Shown here piece by piece: positions 35,228 through 47,200 of a stretch of DNA of 64,000 bases. Position 1 is the stretch's first letter. Each line of letters begins with the position of its first letter. Location of the stretch: contig OZ022257.1 in NCBI GenBank assembly GCA_963978905.1, positions 48,936,873 through 49,000,872 of the forward strand, in the 5' to 3' direction. The notes beneath the pieces were generated by a model. It was not told where the DNA came from and did no database searches. It was given only the letters and a program-made list of their open reading frames with translations. The stretch is from Trichostrongylus colubriformis. Its lineage: Eukaryota > Nematoda > Chromadorea > Rhabditida > Trichostrongylidae. A program made the translations under genes and the position numbers.

Positions 35228-38200
35228 TTATTTCCATATCTTAATGACACCATCAGAGCCAGCTGACACTAGTATATCGGATTGCAGACAAACCACATCG
35301 CTGATCGAGGTTCGATGTCGAGTCGACGCATAGGTCTGTAAATGAGTGATTTGATTGGTAATTATTTTTTGGAGGGACAAATATGCCGTCAAATAAGGAA
35401 GATTAGTGACAAGCACTGCCTCCTAAATTAACTTCCGTGGCTTACACATTTTGGCGGGTCACTCAAATTTACAGTGGCTACATTTGACCATCATGATTCC
35501 ATTTTGTCCATGTTGTGAATTCCAAGGTCCACTACCTTTCGTTAAAGGCACACCACGCGATAATCAGATTAGTAGTATATTTTCTTGATCAAAGTAGATC
35601 CTCAGAGCTCAGGCTGCACTTTTGTTGCGGCTGCACGGAGCAGAATTTACGGTGTTGCGCCTGCGTGAACACAACCGAGCCACGCCCATTCAACCAAATC
35701 ATATCTGGCCTTAAACGAACAATTTCCAGCGGCTCCTAGACTTGAGCCCCACATTGGAAACTCGTCCGTAGGGTTAGGTGTTATTTGGTTGAGTGGGCGT
35801 GGCTCGGTTGGGTTCAAGCAGGCGCAACACCGTTAGGGTGTTTCGTACAGCCACAGCAAAGGTGCAGTCTGAGCAGTTATCCAAGAACCTACTTTCTCCC
35901 AGAAAGTAGGCCTGTAATTTGATTATGGCATGGTGCGCCTTTAAGAACCTAGTTGTGACAGAAGAATTTAGCTCACTCTCAATTCCGGAAACGTCCTTGT
36001 TTTGGTTTGTTCATTAGGCACACGCATCTCGTATATTGTGGAAGGCTGTCCGTCTGATCCTGCCATCTCGTTGTATGCAATCCGATATGGGGATCGAGCT
36101 GGAAACATTAATATTAGTAGAGCGATAATTCCGAGAGATGTAAAATGGAAAATCCTCTAGCGAGGCCAAAATGTTTCTAACTGTGTTGACTAGCCGAATA
36201 AAAATAAAACACGAAGTGCTGAAGGGTTTCACTGATAGCCATGGTAAAAAGTTTGCATTTCATCTGCAGATAAGGAAAAATAAATTCGTGTCTAAATCCA
36301 AACATTTAACGCCAAATAAAATTCGCGGGAAGGTTCATCCATAATTCGGTAGAGTTATGATCACAAAACAGTCTATAAATAAAAGTAATTCATACCAGTT
36401 ATCTCTCTCGGACCGCTTATGTACTCGCATAATGGAGCCCGACTGAGATTCCAGCGGCGAAGGCTTCCTTCTGTATCGCCTGTATACACAAATCCTGTAT
36501 CCGTACAAACAGTTAATGCTGTAGTGACATTTCGAAGGTCATCCTGAATCAAAAAAATCCACACCATCAATGAAATTTTACACAGAATTGTTCACCGTTC
36601 AACACTTACGTCAGTAGCACCATTTTGCACATAGGAAAAAGGGTCCGACAGTGAAGGCCACAATGTTCTGCAAATATCTATCCTTTTCCTTCTTTCTCCA
36701 ACATCATATTTGCGAACCGATTCTATTTTAAGACCTTTTAATTATGATAGCTATACAAGATAATTCTCCGCCAGTTTGTATTAGGTAGTTGCAAAATCAA
36801 TTTCGGTTTCAAGGTATGTATAAAATAAGTAGATCTTTTACCCTGAACTATTCCATCCCAAGGAACGCCAGGCATACCATTTGGTGGGTTTTTTCCTGCT
36901 CTTTCAGAAACTTCTATGAATGTCGCTCTAAGTTTTCCAGCCGGCCTTTTCCAGGGCTGCGTATAATCATGAACCGACGCGACTATCGAGTCATCATGCT
37001 TTATGAGTATCTCAGCAGTGTTTCTGGGACGAATTGTCCTTGCGAACGAACAGTGCAGCTCTGGTTTAAAAAATTTGCTTCTGGCGATTTTGATCTCGAA
37101 GAGAAGTCGGGTCGCGGCCGCAGGTCATCGCTTAATGATCAAGATTTAAGGAGAGCCGTCGAAGCAAATCCGGAGACGAATACTCGTACGTTAGCAGAAG
37201 ACCTAGGCGTACATTACTCTACAGTGGCCAGACATTTGCTGACAATCGGCAAGGTGAAGAAGATGTCGAAGTGGGTGCCTCATGACCTGACCGATGAGCA
37301 GCGTCTGGCACGTTTCGACACCTGCTCTAATCTCCTAGTTCGTCATAAAAATGAGCCATTTGTAAACCGTATTATAACTGTAGATGAAAAATGGGTTCTT
37401 TATGATAACAGGAAGCGGGGATTAGTCTGGGTAGATAAGGTTGCTCCTCCAAAAACTTTTCCTAAATCCGACCTTCACCCTAAAAAGGTTATGATTACTG
37501 TGTGGTGGTGTTGTAAAGGTGTAATCCATTACAGTTTCTTGCAACCTGGTCAGCCAGTCACAGCAGAGTCTTACTGTTGTGATCTGGAGCAAATGTATAG
37601 AAAGTTGCAAAAATTGTGGCCGGCGGTGGTGAATAGAGGAGGGCCGATCCTGTTGCAGGACAACGCAAGGCCACACACCTCACAAATCACTCGGCAAAAA
37701 TTGTGTCGTCGTCGACGACGACCCCTGCTATCTTCTGTAATCGTCAGACCCCTCTCTCCCTCGTTGAGGGGGGAGGAGTTGGGCAGTGCGGCCAAAGTAG
37801 GCACTCCTCTATTTTACGGTGATAGGGAACGGCGCCCTCACCACCTTTCTCGATCTCGCACTCTACGTTATTGATAAACAATTCCACTGAACCGCCTTTA
37901 TTTATTTATTACATCGCAAGGGCCACCATACCCTAAAGTCTCACGCACCCATCTACACAAATTGACCCACTTCTGTATAGAAGTTCTCCCTCACCCAGTG
38001 TATTCTCCCGACCTTTCCCCAACAGACTATCACTTTTTTCGAGCCCTCAATTCTCATCTGCGTCAGAAACAATTTACTAATTTAGACGATGTTGAGTGTG
38101 CTTTCCTTGACTTCGTTGATTCTCGTGATAGTAGTTTTTATAGTGAAGGCTTAGCTTTATTGCCTGTTCGTTGGCAAAAGTGTGTAGATTCTGATGGTTT

Positions 38201-41200
38201 TTACTTCGATTAATAAACTTGTGTTTAAGCTGAGTTATAGCAGTTTGAAGTATGCGGTCCATTTCCGAAATTAATTTTGCAACAACCTAATAATAACTAA
38301 CCTTGATGGACTTATGGTACCAAGCTCAAATACGTCAACTTCACCACGTGTCCCATATGATACGAAGATCTGTAATATCAAAAGTATAGCCATTGGCTCT
38401 ATTGGGCTACTCATGAAGCTTCTGCAAATTTGTTTAAAGGCCCACCACGCAATTATCAGATCACTGGTTTACTGTCTTGAAGCAGGTAGGTTCTTGGATG
38501 ACTGCTCATACTGCATCTTTACTGCGGCTGCATGGTGCACCCTCACGGTGTTGTGCTTGCTTGGACGAAACCGAGCAACGCCCACCCAACTAAATCACAT
38601 CTTGCCTTAGACGAACAATTCACATTTCGCTGGAAATTTGGTCGTATAAGGGGTGTAATTTGGTTGGGTGAGTGTGGCTCGGTTGTTCTCAAGCAGACAC
38701 AACACCGTGCAGCCGCAACGAAGGTGTAACGTGAGCAATTATTCAAGGATTTCTTGCCCCAAGAAAGTAAACCACTAATCTGATTATCGCGTGGTGTGCC
38801 TTCAAGCTCTTGGGAATAATATCGGTGTCAAGAAGGACCATGGAGTCATACCTTAGATGCAGCATTAGGGGAAAGTAGGACGAAAAGTAAAAGAAGTAGT
38901 GAATGTGAAAGGCGAGATGCCTAGTAACAGGACAGTGAAGAAACAACGGAAGGAATTGGCCAAAAACCCGAGAGATAGGACCCCCTTTCCACTGTTGATT
39001 CTAGGCGCGGACGACCTGTCCGTCAAAAAGTGGATAGTTCGATCTAGTTTTCCATTGGCATGTTGCCAAGTAAACACAAGGGAATGTTTGGAAATATGAC
39101 AGCATCTACTTTTTGGAGTGAGCTTCAAGCTAAAACTGCGAAAGCGCGCCGCAAAGCCTTCGATCCTGCCGCATCTCTTTGGCCGCTCCCACCCCAGTCA
39201 ATCGGGAATTACGTTATCCGAAGGCGAGATCGACTTATCAAGAGGCGGGACAGATGGGCGGTTGGGGCGTTTTGCGGCGTTTCTACAGCTCGGAGGGGCG
39301 CTTTTTCACCGCGATTTCGCCACAGATAGCCTTCTTAGGCCCAGAACTACCATGTGAGTGACTTCTTGTAGAGATTTCTCCATTACCGCATTACCCCTAA
39401 TGCTGTCATTAAATCCCACTTTATCTACTGCCCACATAGCAACAGATGATGACCTATCCTCCACAGTGAACGTCACCCTGTGGGAAAACTTATTTCTACC
39501 CTCGAGGACGGCACCGGAAGGACTCATCAAAAAACACGTTCTACTGAATCTTTTCGAAAACTTGTCAAAATGACTTTTTGCACAACTTTCCCTAACCATG
39601 AACCACATGTCAGCCCCGTAATGGTTAAGCTCTCCGTAATCAAATGACACAAATCGCAGATCACCTCACATCACAATAAGTAGTGGCGAATGACATAATT
39701 AACCTCTGGCGGTGTCTGCGTACATGGTGATGATAGGGGATTCGACCATAGTCGTAGTGGTAACAATCCATGCGGAGTTTTCCACGCGTTCACCTCTACT
39801 TGAAACCTTAATAAATCATTTGATATTATGTAAAAAAAAACGTGAAAATCCCAATAGCAAATCTTACAGCTAATTGGAATGTGCTGCCCTGTTGTTGACA
39901 GCGGCTAACGTCGGGATATTCAAACTAGTACTGGCAATTAAAAGGACAGAGCTGTCGCGACGGGTGATTAGTGGAAAAGGTCACACACACATGCTCATGC
40001 CGATTCGTAGAACCACAATAGGGACTAACGCTGGGTAATTTGTAGTTTATTGAGTAATTCAAAACTTGTCTAAAGGGTGAACCCATGAGGGACTAACACT
40101 CGGCGGTAAAGTCTAAAGGGTGAACACATGAGGGGCTAACACTCGGCGATAAATCTTCACATTCCCTTTCAATTGAGGTTGTGAAGTAGATATACGTAAA
40201 ATTCAAGAAAGATCACATGTTTGGTGTAGCTGATACACAAATCTACTCTGCTGCTTTGCAGATTGATTTGCAAAGAAAGGTCGAGGCTGAATTGCGTAAC
40301 AACCTAGCCATTTACAATTTGTCATGACTGGAGCCACTGACGAGCTAATTGAGCGTGCATTCCGTCACGTTGACAGACATTTGTCATTGCCAGAGTTAGA
40401 TCTAATTTTTAGACACCACGTTAACTACTGTAATGTTACTATTATTAAAGTCATTTCAGTCTGACAAGCTTGAGCGAGGGATTTGTTTTTACTTTGCTTA
40501 ACAACCACTAAGCAGATTGCTTGTTTGCACCGTAGAAAATTCTTCCCTCAATGTTCACAAAAATAGGTTCAAAGACGGGTGGTTTTAGCTCGAAAACGTG
40601 AAGCAGCTTGACTTCCTTACAGTAAGCGAGCGCGCCCAGCGGAAGGTGCTAATCCTATGATTCTGTCTTCAGCGATCTGGCTCACTGAGGTTTATCCTTA
40701 ATACATCGCTCACATATAATTTTTCAAATAGAAACGACACCTACCTCAAATCCCATAGCATGAGCTCGTTATTCGTACTGCACATCGCCATCCAATTCTC
40801 CATAATCGGATCGACAATGAATGATGTGACCTTCAAGTGGCTTCATTCAAAAAATGGAAAGAGACAATGAAGATAAAGATGATGATCAAGGACCACGTGG
40901 TTTCAATCATTCACACTATCTTTCTAACATATATTAAATTCATGTATGTGTATAAAATAGGATAACACAACACAAGCCCACCAGTCCATGGTATTTCACT
41001 ACTTCACGTCGCCAGACCTCATGAAATCCTAAGGGACCATTCGTTTTGCCAACTCTGTAAGATCAACATTGATAAAAAAGTGTTCTCTACAATTTTGAAC
41101 TCATATTCCAAGATAATATAACGCTGAGAATCGTATTCGCCTTCGGACCTCCTCCGACGTACGAGGTCGATAGCCATAGGAAATTCGAGCACTCATTCAA

Positions 41201-44200
41201 AAAAACATAACGAATTCTCATGTGGAACACCCCATGAGCTGATCTTAAAACCTTTCCTATGATTCCTTTATTTTCTGCACAGTGCCTTTTCTTCCCACAG
41301 TTTCTCTCCCCACTAGGTTCTGACTTATTCTGAACACCTGTTTACCTTGTAATCCCATGGAATACACCAATGTCCCAAGTTTTTGTCAAGATCTATGATA
41401 AATTTCAATGCCGAAAGAATCCCATCTCAAAGAGGAAATAAGGCTCAGTCGTACTATTACCTCAGATCGAGACAATAGATTGCACCATGATGGCTTCGAA
41501 GATATGTAACGTTGTTTGACACGTGAATTTGTTCCGGTGCACCCTCGAGCTTCGGAAGTCGAACCTTTAAGAAATTCAGTCGGTCAGACATTGACAATTT
41601 GCATGTGGAGACCTTCACCGAAAACTTAAATTCCAGTAGTTCTCGTGGAGTCCTCCCAAAGCATTATCAGTCTCTATCCCTACTTCTTAAGCCTGAGCAT
41701 TTGCATCAATGTACTAGTATTAAATGTTGGAGATTTCATATTATAGAAGCTTCATCGCCACCGACATTTCTCAAGCTCATAAATCTCGAACACCTAAGCG
41801 CACTTCAAATATAAGATTTTCGTGATAATATGCTTTCTTTATCGGGAAAGCTGGGAGACTGCTATGTATATCCTTTAAAAAACACCTGACGAGTAAATGT
41901 AAAGGTGGGTATCTTATTGGCAAGCAAAAGAAAAAAATCATGCTTGTCATCTTCAATCCCCATCCAAACGAAGGCTTTTTTCTGTGATTACAACACTTGT
42001 TCTTCCACCAAAAAACCCATAAAGCACCAACCTTTGTTACAACGCGTGGATCACTTGTGGCACAGTTAACCCATAGGACGTGACCATCTCCGACCGCGGC
42101 TGCGATAATTTCGTTGCTAGCCCACCCAACAGAAGAAATCGGGTAATCTACAATTAGTAGCTTTTATTTTATAGTCTGAATGATGAGTGGTGATCACATA
42201 ACGATTTTCAATTGTAGCGTTATGGACGAAAACCAAGTTCATCGAATTCTATGCAAATAAAAAGGAAAGATGTACTAGTGGGAACAATTTACTTTTATTG
42301 TATAGGAACGAAGCATCTGATCTAACGGAAGGCGCTGGTCCGTCTCCAACAACATTCCGCGAATTCCATAGCAGCACGTGCCCATCAAGAGATGCTGAGG
42401 CGAATCGAGTTCGGTCTGGTTGCACTGCCAATCTGAAGCTACTGCTACACACTCTGTTCAGCGACCAATAGACAGTCAGAGGCTACCATATCGAAAACTA
42501 AAAAAAGAAAGAGTATCCCAAGAAAAACTCACTGAGTGATTTTCTCTGTGTGTTCGTGTAAATGTGTCAGCAACGTACCCGACACCTTAGAATTTGGTGG
42601 TACTGGCCTTGAGCTTCTGAAATTATTGCGGTACTGCGAAAAAATGAGAAGTAGTCATTGGTGGAACTATCGAAAATATTTCAGAATTTTCTGTAGTAAA
42701 ATCAAGAACTACTCCCTCATGAAGAAAGTTGCAAGGTCGAAAACTCTAATGAGATTCAGAAACCCATCAGCAAAGGTCGAGTTTTTCCATGTAAATCGCA
42801 TGACCCTGCTCAGAGAGAGGTATGAAAACTGAAGGAGCTTATGTTTTGAGATGAACAATTTTTATGAATAGTTTCCTTTCACAGTCGAGGATAAAAGCCA
42901 TTAGCCCAAATAGAGATGATTTTTCGTTCTTCTTACATATAGTCCATTTCGGAGAACTAGATAGGGCTTGGCCTGAGTGGCGAGAGTGAGAGAGTGTGGC
43001 AGAGTGAGAGTGTGTGGTGGGGTGAGAGCGTTTGATACACTCTCGCCCAAGTCCGTAGGCTACGCCCTATCCGGCGGTCCGAAATGGACTGTACATGACG
43101 CTGAAATGACTAACCTCCTCTGCCCTCCTCCAGCTCCGTACTTCTTATAAAACAGCTCGTTTTTATGCTGCAATAACTCAGCTAGCTGCGCTCCGCACAC
43201 TGATGTTCGCACTAAAGGTAATTAATGTGAAACTGAACATTGCTATACCGTGGGTTTGTAGTTAAAGCTATAAGGTGCTACTCCGGAGCCCATTTCCCCG
43301 AAAATTATGGCAGAATTCACAAAATTTTGATTTGTTTGAATTTATTTCTCCACTTCGTAGAAGTGCATTTCTAAGGATACTTCAAATGATACCTTTCAAA
43401 TGCTTACTTGTGTTACCGCATATTGACCCAACAAGCGGTTTCGTGGTTCGATGAGAAGACAAGTGTACTTTGACCTACTTGATCGTGTCTGCATCAAAAG
43501 ATGCGCCGCGTTGCGTTCTTCTGAAGACTTTTCATCGTTGACCTGTTCTGTATCACCGAACATTTCATTCCATTCGCTATTCATATCCGCTGGAGCGATG
43601 ACCTGTAAGGATCCTAAACTCCTTAGTCATACTGCATGCTGTCAAATTAGATGCTACCTTGGTTTGTGAAATACTGCTCGTCACATAGCTGTGGGCATTT
43701 CGTCGGACATTTGCGTGTTGTTTCGAAGAGAGATCAATAATCCCTTTATGCTGGGTCAGTTCAGCTTCCATGCCCGCCCTGGAATATTCTTCTCATCAAA
43801 TGACATATCCCTCTTTGAAATGCAATTGGAAACAGTCAAATAATAGGTTGGGCGAAATTCTCTACAACCGTTTGCGGTACGAAACATCAAAAATACATTA
43901 TAATTCAAGAGCGCATTAAGGAAGCGTTACGGAAGACCCTAAATAACATTATTAGATGCCGCAACAACACGAGATTTGTGATTATGATGCCGTCTGGTTA
44001 CTGGGATCTTAAGTAATGGAAACACAAAGAACCCAAGAGGTGTCAGAAGATCACTAAAGCAATAGAGGATCACCATAGAAAGAATACAAAGAATGTGTCG
44101 GTGTCTGACAAGAGTAAAACAAAAGTAAATGGTTCCCTCATTGTCCGTGCAAACGATAAAATAACAACGCCAAGAGACAATACTCACGTCCTACGGAACT

Positions 44201-47200
44201 CCGCCATTTTGAGCAGCAGTCGATTGAATCGAGAAAATTTCTCAAATAGCTCCGAGTCGAGAGTATCGCGCCCAAATACTCGAGTGAACCAAGTGTCATT
44301 ACAGGAAATTGGACCTCCTCTAAGACAGCGATCTAGAACGGTCATGGGAACTTCAGGTAACCAAAAGCGGTCAAAGATAAGAGCGAGCAGAGTAGATGGT
44401 CTGCAAATAATGAAGTATTGCCAAAAAGGGTTCGCCCACCTAAAAAATAATGAAGTGCTTCCGTGTGTTCAGTGCTCATTTCGGTCACTTTCTTCCAGAT
44501 ATCTCGTGGTATCGGCGATTTCAAGCAGGCTAATACGACTAGCTAAAAAAGGCGTGTTGTGCAACGAATTCTGATCCCATTGCGAAGAGAAACCTTATTA
44601 TTGAGCCGCAATAGAGACGAGTCCTGTAGGTACGGCCGAACAAGCGGCAACAGGCGGCAGTGTACATCCGCCAGTGACCAACGGGAATCGAGAACAATCA
44701 ACAGCTCAACGACTGTTACACGGATCCATTCATTCTGTAATGCTTGACAAATGAAACTTAGAAATCTATGCTCATCAAGATTGGATTTTGATTCTCGATT
44801 CCGTGTCCTTTCATCGCTAGTTGTCACCATTCCTTACAACAAAACATTTTGAAGGTTTCCCCAAAAAATACCCAAGCATAACAGTGTCAAACTCACAGGG
44901 TGTGACAGGAATGGGAGTGTATCTTCCAAGAGCTCCAGTATTTCGTTTCTTCCCAAAACTCCTGTCTCCACAAGAACGATAATGCAGTGTATCGCATAGA
45001 TCACCACTAGCTCTTCAAAATCTTGCAGACCCTGGAAAAACCTTAGATCACCCCGAAATGAATAGTGAAATTGAGAGGAGGCATTGCATTTATGTCCGAC
45101 TGCTTCTCTGCTGTGGAAATTTTAAAACACATTACGTAAAAACGGTATTGTACGGAGCTTCAAAGTGAACGGTGATTGGTGAATCACCTGCTGCTCACCT
45201 GCTGGAGCAACGGCTTCACATCGAAACTGTTCTTCTGCACACATATTGGCAACGACTCGAAAAACACAGCACGTAATCGCCAGTCACTTTTTACGTTTAA
45301 GAATGTAATCATATGCCGCAGTAGTATCTCTCCACCTGAAGAAGGTTTACTGGTATTCCAAACTGTGATAAAGATTGACACCACAAGAATCTCACAATTC
45401 ATTCTGCTGAAGAAGGTGTATAGCTTCGCCAAGGAGCTTCCATTGACGGCACAGTGGCGGACACTGTTGTCTTGACTGCTGCATAACATTTCAAAAAGAT
45501 CGCTAAGCGCCTTCTGAAGTGCCGTCTTCTCATCAGCTGCCTGTTGTGCTTCTACAAACATCACTTAGTCGATAGTGAGGAATCGAGTGAGAAGAAAAAT
45601 TAGGAAACAAAGAATGAATCGAGAAAATAATATTATGAAACACAAACAAAGAGTAGTCTTGAGGAATCTTTCGTAGAAAGCTTCTCCGAAAGATTCCTCA
45701 AGACTAATCTTTGTTTGTGTTTCAAAATATTATCTTCTCGATCCTCTTGTACCGAGAGGCAGGCTATCACAAACCTGATATGTTTTCCGCGCCTGAAATT
45801 TCGTCGTCTGTCACACCGTTTCGCAAATTCCTTCCAACTACATGGAACCTTAAACAAATTTCCACCCAAATTCACTTCGATAAGCCTGGAATACGGAGTT
45901 TACCTGTAAGCTGTTTCTGCTATGTCACCTAAGTTCGTTGCTACAGCTAGCAGAACATGGGTCGGGCATGGATGTCGTTTATCGCTCAGCATTGAGGACT
46001 AAACCATACATTATTACCAAAAATTAAGGAATACTTAAAGCTCACGGGTATCAAAACCAAGGATCAACTCGCCAGTTCTGGAAGCAGGTAATCAATAAAC
46101 ACTAACGAATCCTCAAACGTTGCCGGTTCAATGGGTTTCAAAAGCTCTGTGATTGAATACACTGCTGATGCGCGGACTTGTGCATCAACCTCGGATAAGC
46201 AGCAAACCTGTTGGAAAAATTATGTATTGAAAAACTAATTCCTTTAATTGTATAAAGTGACTAACCAAATATGGCAACACTCTCTCTGTCGACACCACTG
46301 GACTACACAGCGACGCCAGTTTCACAAGCATATTCATAGCATCCTAAAAATGGAACTCAGAACAGTCTGCGGGTCCAGCTCAATCGAGTACATAAAGGGA
46401 CTGTCAAAAACGAAATGGCTAGATTCAGGGAAGTTCCAGCAAATAGTTTGGTGAAATCTCAAGAAAGATTGAGCTTACAATCTTCGCAGGAACGCTCCGC
46501 AGCACTCGAATGTTCGCTGTGATGAGTGATATGAAAAGTATTGCATACGGCCGATTTTCTTCGCACTCTGTGAGACGCTCCCATATGGATTTCTCATCGC
46601 GTTTCAGCCTCAAGAGAAACAGCACAATGACCTACTATGACTTTCAAGTGTACTTACTTTGCAATAACATCATCAGGTTCAAGATGGAACGTCATCTGTG
46701 ACTGTTCGAAGCCTTCTAGCGACTGTGATGTAGTTATTTCCTTCGGGCGAAATGCATTCAGGTAACTGAAGAAAGCGTCGAGAACCTTAGGGAAGTGCAG
46801 CACCGTCCCATCTAACTGAAAACGTGGAATTTCACATAAAGACAACAACATTACCCCCAAAAAGATTATCAAATGTAACACTCACCACCTGTTGTGCCGA
46901 GACACGCAGAGAGGGATCGCGATTCAATAACAATTTCAGCAGCGGGCGGAATTGTGAAGCGATATCCTGCACCAGTCTGTGAATGACAGAGACTTTTGAG
47001 ATATTCTTCTCGAACATGAGATAGCATGGCTCCAAATCGAACAACAGAGGAGATCACGGGAGAAAGAAGAGTATCTTAGCCACCAAGACGAGAAAGTAAG
47101 TACCTCTCCAAGAACGATGCCGCGTCACTGCTCGACATTCTCTGATAATGGCAAAGTTCTCCATAGGAAAAAGGAGGCTTTCCGGAATCGTGTAATAGTT

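Noticed and set aside
36789..36968. N-terminal extension of the mariner transposase frame
   Set aside because: It reads through the terminal inverted repeat; mariner transposases start at the Met corresponding to 36969.
42536..42832. Plus-strand frame of 98 codons
   Set aside because: Antisense to a vps-15 exon and its intron; no independent support.
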